From: Halocafeteria seosinensis
Lineage: Eukaryota > Sar > Bigyra > Bicosoecida
Assembly (NCBI GenBank): GCA_001687465.1
Contig: LVLI01000558.1
Span: 1 to 14,512 of the forward strand
Direction of reading: 5' to 3'
DNA: 14,512 bases
Of the stretch, positions 8,641 to 14,512 are shown one piece after another (the stretch's first letter is position 1; every line of letters begins with the position of its first letter). The position numbers and the translations under genes are program-made. The notes under the pieces are model-generated. The model was given only the letters and a program-made list of their open reading frames with translations. It was not told the DNA's origin and ran no database searches.

Positions 8641-9128
8641 TATACCTTGAATTCTTGCATTTCTACGCGCTGCTTCAGCTAATTCATCAGCATGAGAATT
8701 GGCTAAAGATTGGACCGTTTTACTCCCTTGGTGGGACTTTACCCATGATACGTTCTGTATCACATTGCGCTTATCTAGTGCTTCGAGTAGGGCCCCAGCC
8801 AGTGAGTCATATCCGATGAGGATCTGAAAGTTTTTCTCCTTAAATGCTTTAACTACAGCCCTAATATCAATAAATATGTTACAACTCGTCTTAAAACGAG
8901 TGTAGGATACCCATGCTGCCAAAGCAGCTCCAATGGTTTCTGGCTTTGTTGTGGCCGGGATTTGCGCACCTTTCGCAAGTTAATTGGAGGTATCGATGTT
9001 GCGTACGCACCTAACATTGAGTTCCATGGGCCTCTGGCGACAGCTGCAGCGCCCATGTGGACCATGCCGTTATTGCTCGGGGAGCCTAAGGTCACGGCGA
9101 ACACAAAGACCAAAACAACAGTGGTCAA
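8632..9128 (-). pseudogene. LINE RNase H domain, frameshifted and probably inactive
   Basis: The C-terminal half (8922-8632) has the RNase HI pattern: IGYDSLAGALLEAL (second catalytic Asp), VSWVKSHQGS and LANSHADELAEAA (fourth catalytic Asp, with His in place of the usual Asn-Glu). The N-terminal half lies in another frame (9128 to about 8960) and reads VTLGSPSNNGMVHMGAAAV, where families have TDGS; the first catalytic Asp is replaced by Leu. With the frame break near 8960 and the lost Asp, the enzyme should not work. Upstream of 9130 I found no reverse transcriptase, so the element is truncated about here. Confidence 0.7.
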
Positions 9129-9190
9129 AATAGCCGTAGCATATTAGACTTGTAAATCCCAGAACTTGCCGAGGGGCGTCTGTTGCCTAC

Positions 9191-9254
9191 CTGCTTGACC
9201 AGCTGCTTGTCCTTGTCCTCCAGCTGCTTCCCCTTTTCCTCCAACTGGGCCTTG
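9191..9254 (-). other. Possible orphan exon encoding a coiled coil
   Basis: On the minus strand, 64 bases are framed by an acceptor-like pyrimidine-rich ...TTGCATTAG and a donor-like GTAGGC. They encode AQLEEKGKQLEDKDKQLVKQ, a charged heptad-like repeat typical of coiled coils. No neighbouring exon could be joined to it; the LINE lies just downstream. It may be a displaced or relic exon of a coiled-coil gene, or a repeat captured by the element. Confidence 0.35.
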
Positions 9255-9579
9255 CTAATGCAAGAATAACAGTGAGGGTTTTAAAGGACGGATTTCATCA
9301 ACGTAGCCATTCCCAACACGATGAATGATTGGTGTTAATGCAATATTACCCTTCTAATTTTGCGTATCGAACCAGTTGCAGCCCATTAACTGCGCTTGTG
9401 TGCCACCCCCGGGCAGTGCAGGGGGTGTTCATCCACCATGGTCCATATACCGTACACCCATGAAATATGAGTGTATAGTATATTACAAGTTCGTTATATC
9501 GTTGGATAGAAGACTCCGATAGCACTGGTTGTGTCTTTAAGGACAAAGAGAGAGTGAAAAAAAAATAAAAATTAAAAAA
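9255..9579. promoter_or_regulatory. Upstream region of the second ATPase/nuclease gene
   Basis: There is no gene in this stretch. It contains a perfect 7-bp inverted repeat (CACCCCC 9404-9410, GGGGGTG 9421-9427) with a 10-base loop about 155 bases before the ATG, and an A-rich run directly before the start codon (9557-9579). A-rich leaders before ATG are common in protist and fungal genes. No TATA box or known factor site can be claimed. Confidence 0.4.
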
Positions 9580-11070
9580 ATGCCCCCTACTCTACGAGAC
9601 CGCCGCAAGCGCGCACGATGTGCAATAAAAGACGCCGATGAAGATGATGCTGATAGTCAGGAGGATCAGGACGATAGTGAGGATGTAGAGGAGCAAGTGG
9701 CTGAAGCGGAAGCGTCCGTATCGGGGCGAAAATACAGAAAAAAGAGAAGAATTCAACATGCAGTGGACGAGGATGAGGAGGAGGAGGAGGAGGTAATGGC
9801 AGAAGAAAAGACAAATCAACATATCAAAAAGCAAGCGACCATGAAAAAGGCTACAGTGAGGAAGCAGCGTGCTACCGAGACATCAAACGACGTTGTACCG
9901 AATCAGCCCCCTCCGCCAGATGGTCATCAGAGGGACTTCCAAGTGGACGCGGCAGTAGTCGATCCCGAAGAATTCTACATGATTGAGCCGGAACTGTGGT
10001 GGACTTCACAAGAGCGTGCTTTTTCGGTACACGATGCCATTAACAAGTTGACCAGAAAGTCCCGTCAGTGGTTCCGTGTATTCGGTCCACGGCAGTCTGG
10101 AAAAAGCACCTCGTTGATATGGGCGCAAAAGGCCTTGCGCGAGATGCAAGACTACGCTTGTATATATTGGATTCTGCAGGACATAGGTGTACCCAAGGCT
10201 AAGCCTGACAACTTTGAAGCAAGGAAAGAGTTTGATTTGACTCTGTTGACCAGCATTTACTCGATTGTGCGCAGACTTCAGACAGCTGGACGGCTCAGCG
10301 GACAGTTCGATGCCGTTCGCTTGTGTCGGGAATTGCGTGAAGACGATGGTTATGCCACCCAGCGCTTTCGTTTTTTCCTTGAGAGTCTAACGCATTTCAT
10401 CCAACAACAAAACGCTCTAAAGCTGGTGATTCTAGTCGATGAGATTGACAACCTGGCTCCTGAGGGACCTGAGTGGCTGGGCCACTTCCTGAATATTCTC
10501 CGAAACCTGCATCACACTGAAAATGCACCATACTCGATGGGCATCTGTGGTCTGTACGATATCGCAACTGTGCTTTCTACCCCTTCGCCTTTTAACAATG
10601 CCACTCGTTGGATAAGGCCAATCGCTTGGGGGGAGGAGCACTTACGCAAATTGTTGCAACAGTATTCCAACGATTCGGGTCGGACGATTACCGGCGAAGC
10701 AGTGAAACAACTCATGTTTGAGTCAGGTGGCCTCCCTTGGTTTTGCAACTACATTATGATGGAGGTGTCCGACAAGAGCGACGATCCGAACATCCCGGTC
10801 AATACGAACGATGTGGAACGCGAGGCAGAGAAGCTATACCACGCTGAGCTGCCAGCAATCCTTTCATTGAAATACCGGATCAAGAATGATGAAGAACTGC
10901 GCCATGCAGTGTATAAGTTGAGCGCGGGACGTGCGTGCACTCCTGAAGAAATGAAATCTGCAGTGAATCTTGGGATAGCTCGACGAGAAGGGGAGATTTT
11001 CAAATTCTCGTCCAACATTGTTCGTATGATTTGCCAGAAAGTTGAGGCGGAAGACTCGTTCGGAGACTAA
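9580..11070 (+). CDS. AAA+-type P-loop ATPase of an ATPase-nuclease (Crinkler/RHS-like) protein, N-terminal part
   Basis: The ATG lies after an A-rich leader. Residues 1-125 are disordered: acidic runs (a Glu run at about 66-71) alternate with basic clusters (RDRRKRAR 6-13, KYRKKRR 51-57), which are candidate nuclear signals. The ATPase core starts near 130: Walker A GPRQSGKST (169-177), Walker B LVILVDEID with Asp287-Glu288, a sensor-like MGICGLYDIA, and ESGGLPWFCN (381-390), a GG-x-P motif seen in related AAA+/STAND ATPases. A winged-helix-like region (about 440-485) follows. No signal peptide is visible. The frame ends at TAA 11068-11070, but the same frame reopens at once into a PD-(D/E)XK nuclease. 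I therefore think this is one gene with the next entry, joined by a short intron or split by a recent stop. Confidence 0.8.
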   Translation: MPPTLRDRRKRARCAIKDADEDDADSQEDQDDSEDVEEQVAEAEASVSGRKYRKKRRIQHAVDEDEEEEEEVMAEEKTNQHIKKQATMKKATVRKQRATETSNDVVPNQPPPPDGHQRDFQVDAAVVDPEEFYMIEPELWWTSQERAFSVHDAINKLTRKSRQWFRVFGPRQSGKSTSLIWAQKALREMQDYACIYWILQDIGVPKAKPDNFEARKEFDLTLLTSIYSIVRRLQTAGRLSGQFDAVRLCRELREDDGYATQRFRFFLESLTHFIQQQNALKLVILVDEIDNLAPEGPEWLGHFLNILRNLHHTENAPYSMGICGLYDIATVLSTPSPFNNATRWIRPIAWGEEHLRKLLQQYSNDSGRTITGEAVKQLMFESGGLPWFCNYIMMEVSDKSDDPNIPVNTNDVEREAEKLYHAELPAILSLKYRIKNDEELRHAVYKLSAGRACTPEEMKSAVNLGIARREGEIFKFSSNIVRMICQKVEAEDSFGD

Positions 11071-11090
11071 CGAAGTAAAATCCGTTCCAG
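11058..11090 (+). other. Candidate 33-nt intron (or in-frame nonsense codon) between ATPase and nuclease
   Basis: GTTCGG...CTAAC...TTCCAG spans 33 bases, starts with GT, ends with AG and has a CTAAC branch-point-like core. Removing it keeps the frame and deletes the TAA at 11068. The alternatives are a 93-nt intron (11041-11133, also in phase), real termination at the TAA, or a recent nonsense mutation. The donor is weak, and 33 nt is much shorter than the 65-138 nt introns of the gene at 2295-4946. Confidence 0.4.
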
Positions 11091-11739
11091 ATTCCTTCAT
11101 TCTGATCACATAGACTGGGGCACACTTTATCAGGAGCTTTATACGCTTCATTTGCGGCGAATGCTTTCAGTGATGCTACGTCATACTCCTGCCGAGACCC
11201 TCACGTCTAAGGCTCTGCGTAAGCGGATGTTCGAGCGTTTGAAGCAGAGCAAGGAAGATCTATTCACCAACATAGTTAATGGTGGGCTTTTATTGCTCTT
11301 AAACGGTGACGGGCAAGGACGTGTACATACGGAAGAGTTAGCGGAAGACGGAACAAAGCCTGACCATATCCTCTATCGCCTTCTAGGCAACGGCATGCGA
11401 ATGTGTGCCGTGGTCGAAAATAAATTTGCCAGGCCCACCAAAGAAACAGAAGTTGTGGAAGAGGTGCACATTAACGAAAAAATGGACGAGGCAATCAGAA
11501 ACTTGGCCGGATACTACGCAACGCATGCATACAATGCAACTGTTATGCTAGCGGTGGTGTATGCGCCAAGTACAGGGCCTCCTGCTTCGGCACTTTCTCC
11601 GGTCACGTGTGAGAAACGGAAAAAAAAGAAACATAACGATCCCTTTGGTGCAACTCCCGTTTACAAAATCACAGTCAGAATAAATCTGGGATGTCTTGTG
11701 TGGTGTGTATTCAACTCTCTGGGAAGCAAGGGTAAATAA
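11071..11739 (+). CDS. PD-(D/E)XK nuclease domain, C-terminal part of the ATPase-nuclease protein
   Basis: This runs in the same frame as the ATPase at 9580-11070. Open codons continue directly after its TAA (HIDWGTLYQELYTLHLRRML), before the first internal ATG-proximal segment at 11152. The nuclease motif is GTKPDHILY (Asp at 11362-11364) followed 18 residues later by AVVENKF (Glu at 11416-11418, Lys at 11422-11424). This is the PD...E-x-K arrangement of restriction-endonuclease-fold enzymes. A helix, AIRNLAGYYATHAYNAT, and a hydrophobic strand, VMLAVVYAP, follow as expected for the fold. The end (after about 11600, KKKK then VYKITVRINL) is less typical, and an intron may hide the true C-terminus. 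With the 33-nt intron the full protein would be about 708 residues. The likely role is DNA cleavage coupled to the ATPase; this is inferred. Confidence 0.65.
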   Translation, partial: RSKIRSRFLHSDHIDWGTLYQELYTLHLRRMLSVMLRHTPAETLTSKALRKRMFERLKQSKEDLFTNIVNGGLLLLLNGDGQGRVHTEELAEDGTKPDHILYRLLGNGMRMCAVVENKFARPTKETEVVEEVHINEKMDEAIRNLAGYYATHAYNATVMLAVVYAPSTGPPASALSPVTCEKRKKKKHNDPFGATPVYKITVRINLGCLVWCVFNSLGSKGK

Positions 11740-12027
11740 GTTGAGCCGTTTGCAGTGGAAAATAGAATATACAGTTGACCTGTTAGTTGCAATGGCACCC
11801 ACCGGCACAAAGCAGTATTGTATACTGAATTTATCGATATAGTTGATCGTCTGTCATATGGTTTGTGTGGAAATCGATATCCTAGGCGTCTATGTGTATT
11901 CAACTTCAACTATAGTTAAGCTGAAGCAAAGATTGCCAACTTCAACGTGACAGCCGCTGTGGACAACCATACACAAGTTTTCGGACAACCTATATCACCG
12001 ATACTCTATCATTGTAAGATCACACAC
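11740..12027. other. Spacer without a gene
   Basis: I see no open frame with recognisable content. The last 50 bases (about 11980-12027) resemble a partial, diverged unit of the tandem repeat that begins at 12028 (ATCACCGATACTCTATCATTG against ATCACCAATACTGCC). The array may therefore start slightly earlier. Confidence 0.4.
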
Positions 12028-12440
12028 GTGGTTCAGGACTACCGCAGCCACACCGATACCATGTCACTTGGCCTGGATCACCAATACTGCCAGAGTAAGT
12101 GGAGTTGGTGATCACACATGCTGATACCACTGTTTCCACTCTGGGAGAGTCTGGGGAGCACCAGGGAAGTGGTTCCGGACTGCTGCACCCACACCGATAC
12201 TCTTTCACTCGGCCTGGATAACCGATATCCTGACAGGGTAAGTGGAGCTGGCGGTTACACCTGCTGAAACTGCTTTTTCGACGTTTGGGAGCACTAGAGA
12301 AGTGGTTCAGGACCACTGCAGCCACACTGATACTTTGTCACTCGGCCTAGATCACCGATACCCTGCCAGACGAAGGGGATCCGGCGATTACACATGTTGG
12401 AAATACTTTTTGCACTTGGAGACGCCAGTGAAGTGGTTCA
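12028..12440. repeat. Tandem repeat, about three units of 131-141 bp
   Basis: The landmark GTGGTTC(A/C)GG recurs at 12028, 12169, 12302 and (start only) 12433, giving units of 141, 133 and 131 bp. Each unit shares GGACTRCYGCA-CCACACCGATAC-like sequence, then a CACT(C/T)GGCCTRGAT motif and GTAAGTGGAG. Identity between units is moderate, so the array is old. Both strands have open frames across it, which is expected when repeats lack stops by chance; I do not think they are genes. It resembles a minisatellite or the body of an unrecognised repeat. Confidence 0.75.
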
Positions 12441-12535
12441 GCTGCTTCAATCTTTTCGACACTCGGGAGTCGGATATTTACTCATCAGGCTGCCTCAAGT
12501 TCGGCCAAAGTGAGGAGATGGGAAACCGCGAGCAG
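12441..12535. other. Short non-coding spacer
   Basis: This sequence, of mixed composition and without recognisable features, lies between the tandem array and the 3' terminus of the next LINE. It is clearly not part of the AT-rich island on the far side of that LINE. Confidence 0.35.
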
Positions 12536-12865
12536 GTTTCGTGTGTATTGTATCCGGCATCTACGCTATGCGGGATGTTTACGGATTTCTGGACTAACAG
12601 CACTAGGTGCCGCTAGCAAGGCGTACCGCCTATGATGGGCCACGGTACGCTGATGAGTACAGCAGACTGACTTGCCTTCCAATACATGTATCCATGAAGG
12701 GGCCAGTACTGCTGGGGAATCTAAGGAGGCTGTATAACTAGCGCATAGTATTACTGCAGGCCTTGGAGACTAAAACTACCACGGAGAAGCGTTGATCGCA
12801 CAGTTAATCTACTCCTCTGGTAAGTTTCGTGTTATCCATGTTATGGTTCTTCGTTGATTAGCTGC
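12536..12865 (-). mobile_element. LINE 3' end with last 18 codons (copy 2)
   Basis: On the minus strand this holds the final 18 codons of the LINE protein (12865-12812, AANQRRTITWITRNLPEE), a TAG at 12809-12811 and a 272-base 3' UTR ending at about 12537. The codons match the copy at the window end (IAANQRKTVSITDSLPDE) and the one at 7046. All three stem-loops are present: H1 12621-12650 (all Watson-Crick, 14-nt loop), H2 12594-12616 (two G-U pairs on the transcript strand) and H3 12552-12576. The 5' truncation joins directly to AT-rich DNA through a run of T. No target duplication was found. Confidence 0.85.
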
Positions 12866-12889
12866 AAAAAAAAGAATGTAGGGAGTGAT

Positions 12890-12926
12890 ATTGAATATGA
12901 AAAGGCTAACGCTTTTCCTATTCAAT
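12890..12926. terminator. 37-nt near-perfect palindrome, giant-virus-type transcript-end hairpin
   Basis: The arms are ATTGAATA (12890-12897) plus GAAAAG (12899-12904) and CTTTTC (12912-12917) plus TATTCAAT (12919-12926). This gives 14 pairs with a single T-C mismatch and a 7-base loop. In Mimivirus, transcripts are known to be polyadenylated at AT-rich palindromes of this size (the 'hairpin rule'). The position, downstream of minus-strand virus-like genes, fits. Being a palindrome, it could also serve a plus-strand gene that has been lost. Confidence 0.5.
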
Positions 12927-13189
12927 GTTGTTTATCAAAAGTGCTTATTTTTTTAAGCTTACTATAAAAATAATATATGAAATATATATTTTATGTATAT
13001 AAATATAATTTCAAAAAAAAATCAATATATACATATACACATAGACACACTAACAACACTATTAATTATTTTATAGATAATTAGCGGTTATTAATGAAAC
13101 TAAAAGAAATGAACTCACTTTCACAAACGATACTGATTTTGAAAATCATTTTTTCCCTCCTTTCCTCACTTTCGGGTAATTTGGGTTAG
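12927..13189. other. Very AT-rich part of the virus-like island without a firm gene
   Basis: There are long A and T runs and alternating TA (about 12960-13035). One minus-strand open frame of 19 codons (ATG near 13150, stop near 13081) is too short to support. Several small palindromes (for example TGATTTTGAAAATCA near 13134-13148) are present, but AT-rich DNA produces these by chance. Confidence 0.35.
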
Positions 13190-13511
13190 TCATTGAAAAG
13201 GATAGTCAGTTAATGAACCTAACCAACAACGTATTTCCGTATATTCATCTTCTAGATTACAATTAACAAAAGCATCCGAAATACATTCATTTTCGATTCC
13301 ACCTAAAGAATACAACCATTTAGCTGTTTCTAGATGACCATTTTGACAACACCAACGAAATAAACTATTATCGGGGAGAAGGTTTGAAAATCGTATCTAC
13401 AAATAGGACATTTCTCTAGTTTTGGAGCACAAGTAAGACATACTTGGTGTTGATGGTGACATGAAAGGGGAAAAATTGCGGTTTCATTAAAACAGATAGG
13501 ACATTCCATTT
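13190..13511 (-). pseudogene. RING-finger plus ankyrin-repeat-like protein, giant-virus type, frameshifted
   Basis: From the ATG at 13511 the frame opens with a C3HC4-like RING: ECPICFNETAIF, then a Cys-His-His cluster, CLTC and KCPICRYDF, giving all four Cys/His pairs. About 13 codons later, at a run of four C (plus-strand GGGG near 13373-13376), the frame is short by one base. The following frame has an ankyrin-like unit (LFRWCCQNGHLETAKWLYS) and a tail ending in TGA at 13190-13192. RING domains act as E3 ubiquitin ligases and ankyrin repeats bind partners; RING plus ankyrin combinations are common in giant viruses. The break makes this copy a pseudogene unless it is a sequencing error. Confidence 0.6.
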
Positions 13512-13602
13512 AATTTTTTCTAGTTGGGGCAATGTTGGTTTAAGGTGGTAATTTTGTGGAAATCATTTTTTTTGCTCACGCGTCAGCATCCCAGTAGGAG
13601 TT

Positions 13603-13764
13603 TTAATCTTTGTTAAAAAGTGTTTTTAGTTTATCTTCCCAAGAAAGATTAGGATTATTCATAAAACTGGTAATATCTAGGTCTTTCGAAGCTTCACTTC
13701 GCAAAAATTCAATTTTCTGTTTTTTAAATTTAAGAAAAAAGAAGAAATAATACAAAGTAGAATA
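13603..13764 (-). pseudogene. Virus-like open frame without a start codon
   Basis: Minus-strand frame between a TAG (13765-13767) and a TAA (13603-13605). It includes KKQKIEFLRSEASKDLDIT and SWEDKLKTLFNKD, which look like real helical protein and not random AT-rich translation. No suitable ATG opens it, so it is probably the 3' part of a broken gene, perhaps the tail of the protein at 13782-14036 one frame away. Function unknown. Confidence 0.35.
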
Positions 13765-13781
13765 CTATATTGTTATAAATT

Positions 13782-14036
13782 TTATACTTTTTTTACGAAA
13801 CAATCTAGCATCATGTCTACCATATCCGGTGGTAGTTGTGTAAGACAAGGATTAGAGGGTAAATTAATTTTTGTTCTACAAGGTTCTTTAGAGGTAGGTA
13901 GTTTATTAACAAGGTATTCCCATACTTTGTTACCAGCAATCTGTAAATCGTGGAAAAACTCATGTTTTTCTTCGTCGGTATAATATCGGTCATCTAAATA
14001 AAATGCGTTTCTCGGTTCTAGGTTTTCGTATATCAT
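13782..14036 (-). CDS. Virus-like protein of 84 residues, possibly 5'-disrupted
   Basis: I chose the ATG at 14036 because the frame upstream of it runs straight into LINE sequence, which only happens to be open. The protein is acidic and aromatic at the start (MIYENLEPRNAFYLDDRYY, TDEEKHEFFHDLQ) and ends LPPDMVDMMLDCFVKKV before a TAA. The composition is that of giant-virus proteins; I do not recognise a family. The LINE 3' terminus lies only about 10 bases upstream of the ATG, so the gene has lost its promoter or its N-terminal part. The small segment after the stop may be its continuation in another frame. Confidence 0.4.
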   Translation of the reverse strand: MIYENLEPRNAFYLDDRYYTDEEKHEFFHDLQIAGNKVWEYLVNKLPTSKEPCRTKINLPSNPCLTQLPPDMVDMMLDCFVKKV

Positions 14037-14046
14037 CCTTGCCTTG

Positions 14047-14512
14047 TTTCGTGTGTATTGTATCCGGCATTTGCACGATGCGGGATGCATGCAGGTTTCT
14101 GGACTAACAGCACTACGTGTTGTTAGCAGGGCGTACCGCCTATGATGGGCCGCGGTACGCTGAAAGAAAGCAGACTGACTTGCCTTCAACTATCCATGAA
14201 GTGGCCAGTGCTGCTGAAGATCTAAGTAGGCTATGTAACTGGCGCATAGAGAGCAACTACACGCCTTCAAGGCTAAAACGACGCAAAAAGAAATGCGCTT
14301 TTGTTGCGAAGTGAAAAAGTCAAACTACTCATCTGGTAAGCTGTCGGTTATCGAAACGGTTTTCCGTTGATTGGCGGCGATAGCCCGTCGATTTTGGGCT
14401 AAGACGTGCTTGTATACTTTCTTCTGGGCAGGAGTGAGTTCGATGAAGGCTTTGACAGTNTGTGGCCGTTGCTGGAATTCACGATAATGTTGTCTGTCCC
14501 ATAATACAGGAG
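14047..14512 (-). mobile_element. LINE 3' region (copy 3), continuing beyond the window
   Basis: This has the end of the LINE protein (14512-14325) and a 278-base 3' UTR ending at about 14047. The three stem-loops are H1 14131-14160 (eight Watson-Crick pairs, 14-nt loop), H2 14104-14126 and H3 14062-14086. It is the closest relative of the copy at 12536-12865, and both are followed by GAAAC at the terminus. It may continue as a longer copy outside the window. Confidence 0.85.
14325..14512 (-). CDS. LINE protein, C-terminal end (partial)
   Basis: The frame runs in from beyond the window and ends with TAG at 14325-14327. It reads VLWDRQHYREFQQRP, then VKAFIELTPAQKKVYKHVLA and IAANQRKTVSITDSLPDE. 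Segment by segment it matches the end of the protein at 7046-8053 (FWDRKHLREFQKRPETV, YIQLTGQQKVKYQEILARNR), with no gaps until the last few residues. The frame is intact here, unlike in the other copies. One codon contains the ambiguous base at 14460. Confidence 0.75.
   Translation of the reverse strand, partial: PVLWDRQHYREFQQRPXTVKAFIELTPAQKKVYKHVLAQNRRAIAANQRKTVSITDSLPDE

Larger units (their letters stand above)
6768..9130 (-). mobile_element. Non-LTR (LINE-type) retrotransposon, 5'-truncated, with RNase H, zinc motif and C-terminal domain
   Basis: In minus-strand order the element holds an RNase H domain (about 9128-8632), a linker, a CCHC zinc motif (about 8286-8230), a 335-residue C-terminal region ending at 7046, and a 277-base 3' UTR. 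The UTR has the three shared stem-loops and ends at 6768. No reverse transcriptase or endonuclease remains, so the copy is 5'-truncated. At least four frame breaks (near 8960, 8635, 8450 and 8053) make it dead, unless some are sequencing errors. RNase H followed by a C-x2-C-x9-H-x4-C motif after a lost RT fits I/Tad-like LINE groups, but I cannot fix the clade. Confidence 0.8.
12866..14046. other. AT-rich island, probably integrated giant-virus (NCLDV) DNA
   Basis: Base composition drops sharply to AT-rich exactly at the two LINE borders. The island carries minus-strand frames with AT-rich codon use unlike any other gene in the window: a RING plus ankyrin-like pseudogene and two others. It also has a 37-nt near-perfect palindrome and A/T runs. 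RING and ankyrin proteins, AT-rich coding and palindromic gene ends are together typical of Mimivirus-like giant viruses, whose DNA is known to integrate into protist genomes. Mitochondrial origin is less likely given the RING/ankyrin content. The frames are broken, so the piece is a relic. Confidence 0.55.

Noticed and set aside
9587-9834. Leucine/proline-rich minus-strand frames opposite the start of the second ATPase gene
   Set aside because: They are the reverse of GAG/GAT-rich codons encoding the acidic N-terminus, a typical shadow.
9580-11739. Stop-codon reassignment (TAA as sense) in this genome
   Set aside because: Only one TAA would need recoding, and TAA ends the viral-type and LINE frames normally. 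A short intron or a mutation is simpler.
12020-12616. Open frames on both strands across the tandem repeat
   Set aside because: Their open state follows from the repeat unit lacking stops. The translations show no domain, and the plus-strand one runs into LINE sequence.
13576-13591. Near-palindrome TGCTCACGCGTCAGCA
   Set aside because: It is short, has a central mismatch and no loop, so nothing supports a function.
13709-13716. Mimivirus early-promoter motif AAAATTGA on the minus strand
   Set aside because: It lies inside an open frame and about 200 bases from the nearest convincing start. In AT-rich DNA this octamer is expected by chance.
12866-14046. The AT-rich block as a nuclear copy of mitochondrial DNA
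   Set aside because: It holds a RING finger and ankyrin-like sequence and no recognisable respiratory, ribosomal or tRNA gene. Giant-virus origin explains it better.
14037-14189. N-terminal extension of the virus-like 84-residue protein
   Set aside because: The extension is the 3' end of a LINE, identical in layout to the other copies, and is open only by chance.

Overview
The window is nuclear DNA of a eukaryote, most likely a protist or lower fungus. The evidence is a gene with spliceosomal-type introns, non-LTR (LINE-type) retrotransposon debris, a hAT transposase remnant, TTAGGG-type telomere-like repeats, microsatellites, and a short AT-rich block that looks as if it came from a giant virus. 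I see no bacterial operon, rRNA, tRNA or CRISPR. I cannot name the species. The region is accessory: two effector-like ATPase/nuclease genes in a bed of decayed mobile DNA, possibly subtelomeric.

Layout. 1-858: no gene, an (AC)n microsatellite. 859-1368 (-): C-terminal piece of a hAT transposase pseudogene. 1369-2294: upstream region of the next gene. 2295-4946 (+): a gene I rebuilt from five exons (about 759 residues) encoding a Crinkler/RHS-type protein with a basic, proline-rich N-terminus, a novel 'header', a P-loop ATPase, a GGSARW module and a C-terminal D...QVT...H domain. 5209-9130 (-): a nest of LINE fragments: a short 3' end (5209-5342), a decayed relative (about 5606-6750), a 16-bp telomere-like tract (6751-6766), and a longer copy (6768-9130) with RNase H, a CCHC zinc motif and a C-terminal domain of unknown function. 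9191-9254 (-): possible orphan coiled-coil exon. 9580-11739 (+): a second ATPase plus PD-(D/E)XK nuclease gene; its two parts share a frame but are separated by a TAA that a 33-nt intron would remove. 12028-12440: tandem repeat of 131-141 bp units. 12536-12865 (-): another LINE 3' end. 12866-14046: AT-rich virus-like island (RING/ankyrin pseudogene, two other ORFs, a long palindrome). 14047-14512 (-): a third LINE copy running off the window.

How it fits together. The two + strand genes belong to the NTPase-plus-nuclease type found in trypanosome RHS proteins and in Crinkler effectors. In trypanosomes these genes are insertion hot spots for retrotransposons, and here LINEs fill the gap between them. 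The strongest new signal is in the LINEs. Four copies with different sequences keep the same three consecutive stem-loops at the 3' end. One stem (8 bp, 14-nt loop) has changed at five of eight positions between copies while keeping its pairing. That is covariation expected of a selected RNA structure, probably the site the reverse transcriptase recognises.
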